From CAWBUW01 sp963792075 (GTDB lineage: Bacteria > Chloroflexota > Anaerolineae > Anaerolineales > UBA4823): DNA of 64,000 nucleotides. Positions 61,342 to 64,000 of the stretch are shown here, piece by piece. The position numbers and the translations under genes were made by a program. Numbering within the stretch: the first letter of the stretch is position 1; the number at the start of each line of letters is the position of its first letter. The notes beneath the pieces were generated by a model. That model was given only the letters and a program-made list of their open reading frames with translations. It was not told where the DNA came from and made no database searches. Location of the stretch: NCBI GenBank assembly GCA_963792075.1, contig CAWBUW010000012.1, positions 2,294,001 through 2,358,000 of the forward strand. The letters run 5' to 3'.

Positions 61342-63510
61342 TCACTCCACGCGCAGCGTCGCTTTGAGCAGATCACGATCGCGCGAGGAGGGTCCCACGA
61401 GGACCTCGAACTCGCCCGGCTCGACCACGCTGCGGCCCTCGGCATCCACGATCTGGAACGCCTCCCACGGCAGCTCGAAGCGCAGCGTCTTTTTCTCGCC
61501 GGGCTCGAGGTGCACACGGGCAAAGGCCTTGAGCGCCTTGTTCACCCAGGTTGCCGAGGTTACGACGTCGCTCACGTAGACCTGCACGACCTCATCACCG
61601 GCGCGCGGGCCGGTGTTCTCCACGTCGACGGAGACCGCCGCTGCCTGCCCGCGCGCGAGGGTGGGCGCGCTGAGCCGCAGATGCGAATAGCGATACTGCG
61701 TGAAGCTCAGGCCATGGCCGAAGGGGAAGAGAGGCTCCTGAGTGAGGTCTGCATAGCGGTTGCCGTGCTGGCCGCGTACCTGGCTGTAGAACACCGGCTG
61801 TTGGCCGACATGGACCGGGACCGAGATCGTGAGCTTACCCGAGGGGTTCAACTGGCCGAACAGCGCCTCGGCGAGGGCGCGTCCGCCCTCCATACCAGAG
61901 TTGAAACCCTCGAGGATCGCCGCGGCGCGCCTGGCGGAGGGCGGCAGCACGAGGGGCTTGCTGTTCACGAGCACGACGATCACCGGCCTGCCGGTCTTTG
62001 CCAGCGCATCGAGCAGCGCAACCTGTCCGCCCTGCAGCTCGAGCGTGGCGGTGCTTTGCGCCTCGCCGATGAACTTCAGGTGATCGCCCACGACGGCCAC
62101 GACCACGTCGGCCGCTTGCGCTGCAGCGACCGCGGCAGGGATGCCGGAGAGATCATCGTCGACGATCGAGCAGCCGCGCTCATAGCGGATCGATGCACCG
62201 GCCGGAGCCAGGGCGCGGATACCGTCGAGCACGGTCGTGGTCTTCTCGCGTGGCTGCTTGCCGGCCTCCGGCGCGTGCTGCGACGAGCCGAGCGACCAGT
62301 CACCCAGCTGCTGGAGGTCGTCGTCGGCGTTGGGGCCGACTACAGCGATGGACTTCACCTTTGCCGGATCGAGCGGGAGCAGGCCGTCGTTCTGGAGGAG
62401 CACGAGGCTCTGGCGCGCTGCGGCGAGATTGACGGCGCGATGGTCGGGCCGCGCGATCTCCACGGCGGCGCATTCGAGGTCGGGGCGGCGGGGATTTTCG
62501 AAGAGGCCCATGCGGAATTTCAGCGCGAGCAGGCGGGCGCAGGGTGCGTCGATTTCCGACTCGGCGAGGCATCCGCTGCGCACGGCCTCGATAGCTCCCT
62601 CGTAGAACTGCGGGGTGGTCATGATGATATCGTTGCCGGCGCGCAGCGCCATGATCGCAGCGTCGGCGTACGTGGCGCAGACCCTCTGCTCGTAGACGAG
62701 GCGGCCCACGTTGTCCCAGTCGGTCACGAGCACGCCCCGGAAGCCCCACTCGTCCTTGAGGATATCGGTGAGCAGCCAACGGTTGGCGGTCGAAGGCACG
62801 CCGTCCATCGACTGGTAGCCGGTCATGAAGGTCATGGCGCCGGCGCGGGCGGCGCGCTCGAAAGGCGGCAGGAAGTAGCTGCGCAGCTTGCGGCGTGAGA
62901 TGTCGGCCTCGGATGCGTCGCGGCCGCCCTGCGTCTCGGAATAACCGGCATAGTGCTTGGCGGTGGCGAGCACAGCGGTGGGGTCATCCAGACCTTTGCC
63001 CTGGTAGCCGCGGATGAGCGCGGCCCCAAACTCACCGATCAGATACGGATCCTCGCCGAAGGTTTCGCCGGTGCGGCCCCAGCGCAAATCGCGCGCAAGG
63101 CAGAGCACGGGCGAGAAAGTCCAGTGGATGCCCGTGGGCGTCATCTCCTCGGCGGTTACGCGTCCGACCTGTTCCAGCAGCTCGGGATTCCAGCTCGCGG
63201 CAAGTGCCAGTTGGGTCGGAAAGATGGTCGCGCCCTTCCAAAACGAGTGGCCGTGAATGCCGTCCTCACCGACGAGCAGTGGAATGCCGAGGCGGTTTTG
63301 CGCGGCGAGGTCCATGGCGCGGCTGATCTTCGCCCCGAGAATGTGGAGGATGGAGCCTGGCTGATGGGTGTTGATGAACGCGAGGTCCTCGCCGCGCGCA
63401 TCCCACAGCATCAGTTGGCCGACCTTCTCCACGAGCGTCATGCGGCCGAGCAAGTCGGCGACACGTTCTTCGACGGTCAGAGCAGGATTGCGGTAGGCCG
63501 GAGTGGGCAT
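61342..63510 (-). CDS. GH3 beta-glucosidase (BglX-like)
   Basis: 722 residues with the GH3 N-domain, C-domain and a fibronectin III-like domain (about 615-722). The N-domain shows LLVGEDGIHGHSFWKGAT, AKHYAGYSETQGGRDAS and the nucleophile aspartate in VLVTDWDNVG; the C-domain has VVVAVVGDHL and the fibronectin end. It releases terminal beta-glucose (or xylose) from oligosaccharides. No signal peptide is seen, so it is cytoplasmic. The gene is visibly richer in G/C at third positions than its neighbours, hinting at acquisition. Confidence 0.93.
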   Translation of the reverse strand: MPTPAYRNPALTVEERVADLLGRMTLVEKVGQLMLWDARGEDLAFINTHQPGSILHILGAKISRAMDLAAQNRLGIPLLVGEDGIHGHSFWKGATIFPTQLALAASWNPELLEQVGRVTAEEMTPTGIHWTFSPVLCLARDLRWGRTGETFGEDPYLIGEFGAALIRGYQGKGLDDPTAVLATAKHYAGYSETQGGRDASEADISRRKLRSYFLPPFERAARAGAMTFMTGYQSMDGVPSTANRWLLTDILKDEWGFRGVLVTDWDNVGRLVYEQRVCATYADAAIMALRAGNDIIMTTPQFYEGAIEAVRSGCLAESEIDAPCARLLALKFRMGLFENPRRPDLECAAVEIARPDHRAVNLAAARQSLVLLQNDGLLPLDPAKVKSIAVVGPNADDDLQQLGDWSLGSSQHAPEAGKQPREKTTTVLDGIRALAPAGASIRYERGCSIVDDDLSGIPAAVAAAQAADVVVAVVGDHLKFIGEAQSTATLELQGGQVALLDALAKTGRPVIVVLVNSKPLVLPPSARRAAAILEGFNSGMEGGRALAEALFGQLNPSGKLTISVPVHVGQQPVFYSQVRGQHGNRYADLTQEPLFPFGHGLSFTQYRYSHLRLSAPTLARGQAAAVSVDVENTGPRAGDEVVQVYVSDVVTSATWVNKALKAFARVHLEPGEKKTLRFELPWEAFQIVDAEGRSVVEPGEFEVLVGPSSRDRDLLKATLRVE

Positions 63511-63544
63511 AAGGAATATTTCCCTTCAGGATTCAAAATAAAAA

Positions 63545-63563
63545 CGCCCTCCTGGAGAGGGCG
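63545..63563 (-). terminator. Rho-independent terminator of the coiled-coil gene
   Basis: On the minus strand CGCCCTC and GAGGGCG pair around five bases (TCCAG), followed by TTTTTATTTT. It lies 15 bp after the stop of the coiled-coil gene. Confidence 0.85.
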
Positions 63564-63578
63564 GGGGATTTGAAAGCC

Positions 63579-64000
63579 TCACTCGTTAGGAGGCAAGGCT
63601 TCTTCTTTATTCTCTTGTTGTAAGACGTGGATGCCGTTGCGGATCTGGGTGAGGGCGCGGTCCATCTCGATTTCCAGGCGGGTCAAGGTGTCCAGGACGT
63701 AGTTGTCAGCATCCTGGCGAATCCCAACGATATCCGTTTGAGCTTGAGCGATGATCTGGTCGGCGCGTGCTTTTGCAGCCTCGACAATCGAGTCGCGCTC
63801 GATCATTTGCTCGCTTTTCTCGCGTGCCAGCGCCAGGGTGCGGTTGACTTCCTCCTGCGCCTGGGCGAGGACGCGGTCGCGCTGCGCCAGAATCTGCTGC
63901 GCTTTCTTCATTTCTTCAGGGATTGCCACGCGCATCTGATCGATCAGGTCCAGCATGCGATCTTCATCCACGATGACATTGTGGGTGAATGGGATGGGAC
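63579..64000 (-). CDS. DivIVA/ATP synthase-B-like coiled-coil protein, N-terminus outside window
   Basis: At least 140 residues; the frame remains open to the right edge, where it reads PIPFTHNVIVDEDRMLDLID. The GTG at 63971 used by simple ORF finding is not the true start. Nearly the whole visible part is a charged coiled coil (EEMKKAQQILAQRDRVLAQA, SEQMIERDSIVEAAKARADQ, DADNYVLDTLTRLEIEMD). This resembles DivIVA-type or F0F1 b-subunit-like proteins of Chloroflexota used in cell division or an unknown membrane scaffold. A strong terminator follows. Confidence 0.7.
   Translation of the reverse strand, partial: PIPFTHNVIVDEDRMLDLIDQMRVAIPEEMKKAQQILAQRDRVLAQAQEEVNRTLALAREKSEQMIERDSIVEAAKARADQIIAQAQTDIVGIRQDADNYVLDTLTRLEIEMDRALTQIRNGIHVLQQENKEEALPPNE

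Noticed and set aside
60903..61523. Long N-terminal extension of the small membrane protein
   Set aside because: The extra 84 codons overlap the GH3 gene and are Arg/Ser-rich antisense-like; a TTG with a good ribosome site at 61271 fits better.
61264..62898. 544-codon plus-strand reading frame opposite the GH3 gene
   Set aside because: It is an antisense shadow in a very GC-rich gene; no recognisable domain or ribosome site.

Overview
The window looks like a 64 kb piece of a moderately GC-rich (high fifties to about 60 %) chromosome from the phylum Chloroflexota, most likely class Anaerolineae. This is inferred from gene style (alpha-glucan phosphorylase with a DUF3417-type start, split glycine dehydrogenase GcvPA/GcvPB, DUF4491 pair, class III cyclase-AAA-TPR protein, MinD-like ATPases with an Arg-type P-loop, roadblock/V4R signalling operon) and not from a marker such as rRNA; no rRNA or tRNA gene was seen.

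Layout. 1-21.3 kb is mostly minus-strand housekeeping: tagaturonate epimerase fragment, ketopantoate reductase, two histidine phosphatases, lysA, fmt, a sortase, an MFS carrier, a glycosyltransferase with a heparinase-like protein, glycogen phosphorylase, a plus-strand lactate-utilisation locus (lutA, lutB-lutC fusion), coaBC fused to DUF952, a YdcF-like protein, prmC and an ATP-grasp ligase. 21.4-27.1 kb holds two DUF4491 membrane proteins, an alkaline-phosphatase-fold enzyme and a glycine-cleavage operon (gcvH-gcvPA-gcvPB) behind a tandem glycine riboswitch. 27.3-40.1 kb is a signalling block: three MinD-like ATPases, a PrsW-type protease, an ECF sigma factor with a probable anti-sigma partner, a cyclic-nucleotide-binding coiled-coil protein and a 1486-residue double cyclase/AAA/TPR protein whose two cyclase domains carry complementary halves of one active site. 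40.3-43.2 kb is an AT-rich accessory island with a PLD-like protein, a frameshifted membrane protein, an RHS/YD-repeat remnant and a SUKH (SMI1/KNR4) immunity protein. 43.3-48.7 kb is a plus-strand membrane operon (spermidine-synthase-like, DUF1461, SppA-like protease, DUF4350-like). 48.7-64 kb has gpmA, a sugar ABC ATPase, mutS, a roadblock/V4R/response-regulator operon, an MFS carrier, ksgA with a YabE-like G5/3D protein, an acyl-CoA dehydrogenase, a C39-like cysteine protease, a GH3 beta-glucosidase and a coiled-coil protein cut by the window end.

Two window-wide patterns stand out. First, many intergenic gaps hold a long, near-perfect palindrome (15-34 bp arms) with a three-base loop. Twelve of them share the apex GC-RAA-GC (R = G or A) in one orientation, and most have G-rich outer arms of the TTGGGGG/CCCCCAA kind, while the inner arms differ. 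Several occur as related pairs, some with the loop inverted, and one pair is a roughly 90 bp element with terminal inverted repeats. They lie in divergent, tandem and convergent gaps alike, so ordinary terminators do not explain them. Second, seven genes, including mutS, are each broken by a single-base indel, mostly in homopolymers and of both signs; base-calling error in a long-read assembly is the simplest explanation, so these are annotated as single genes with a frameshift.
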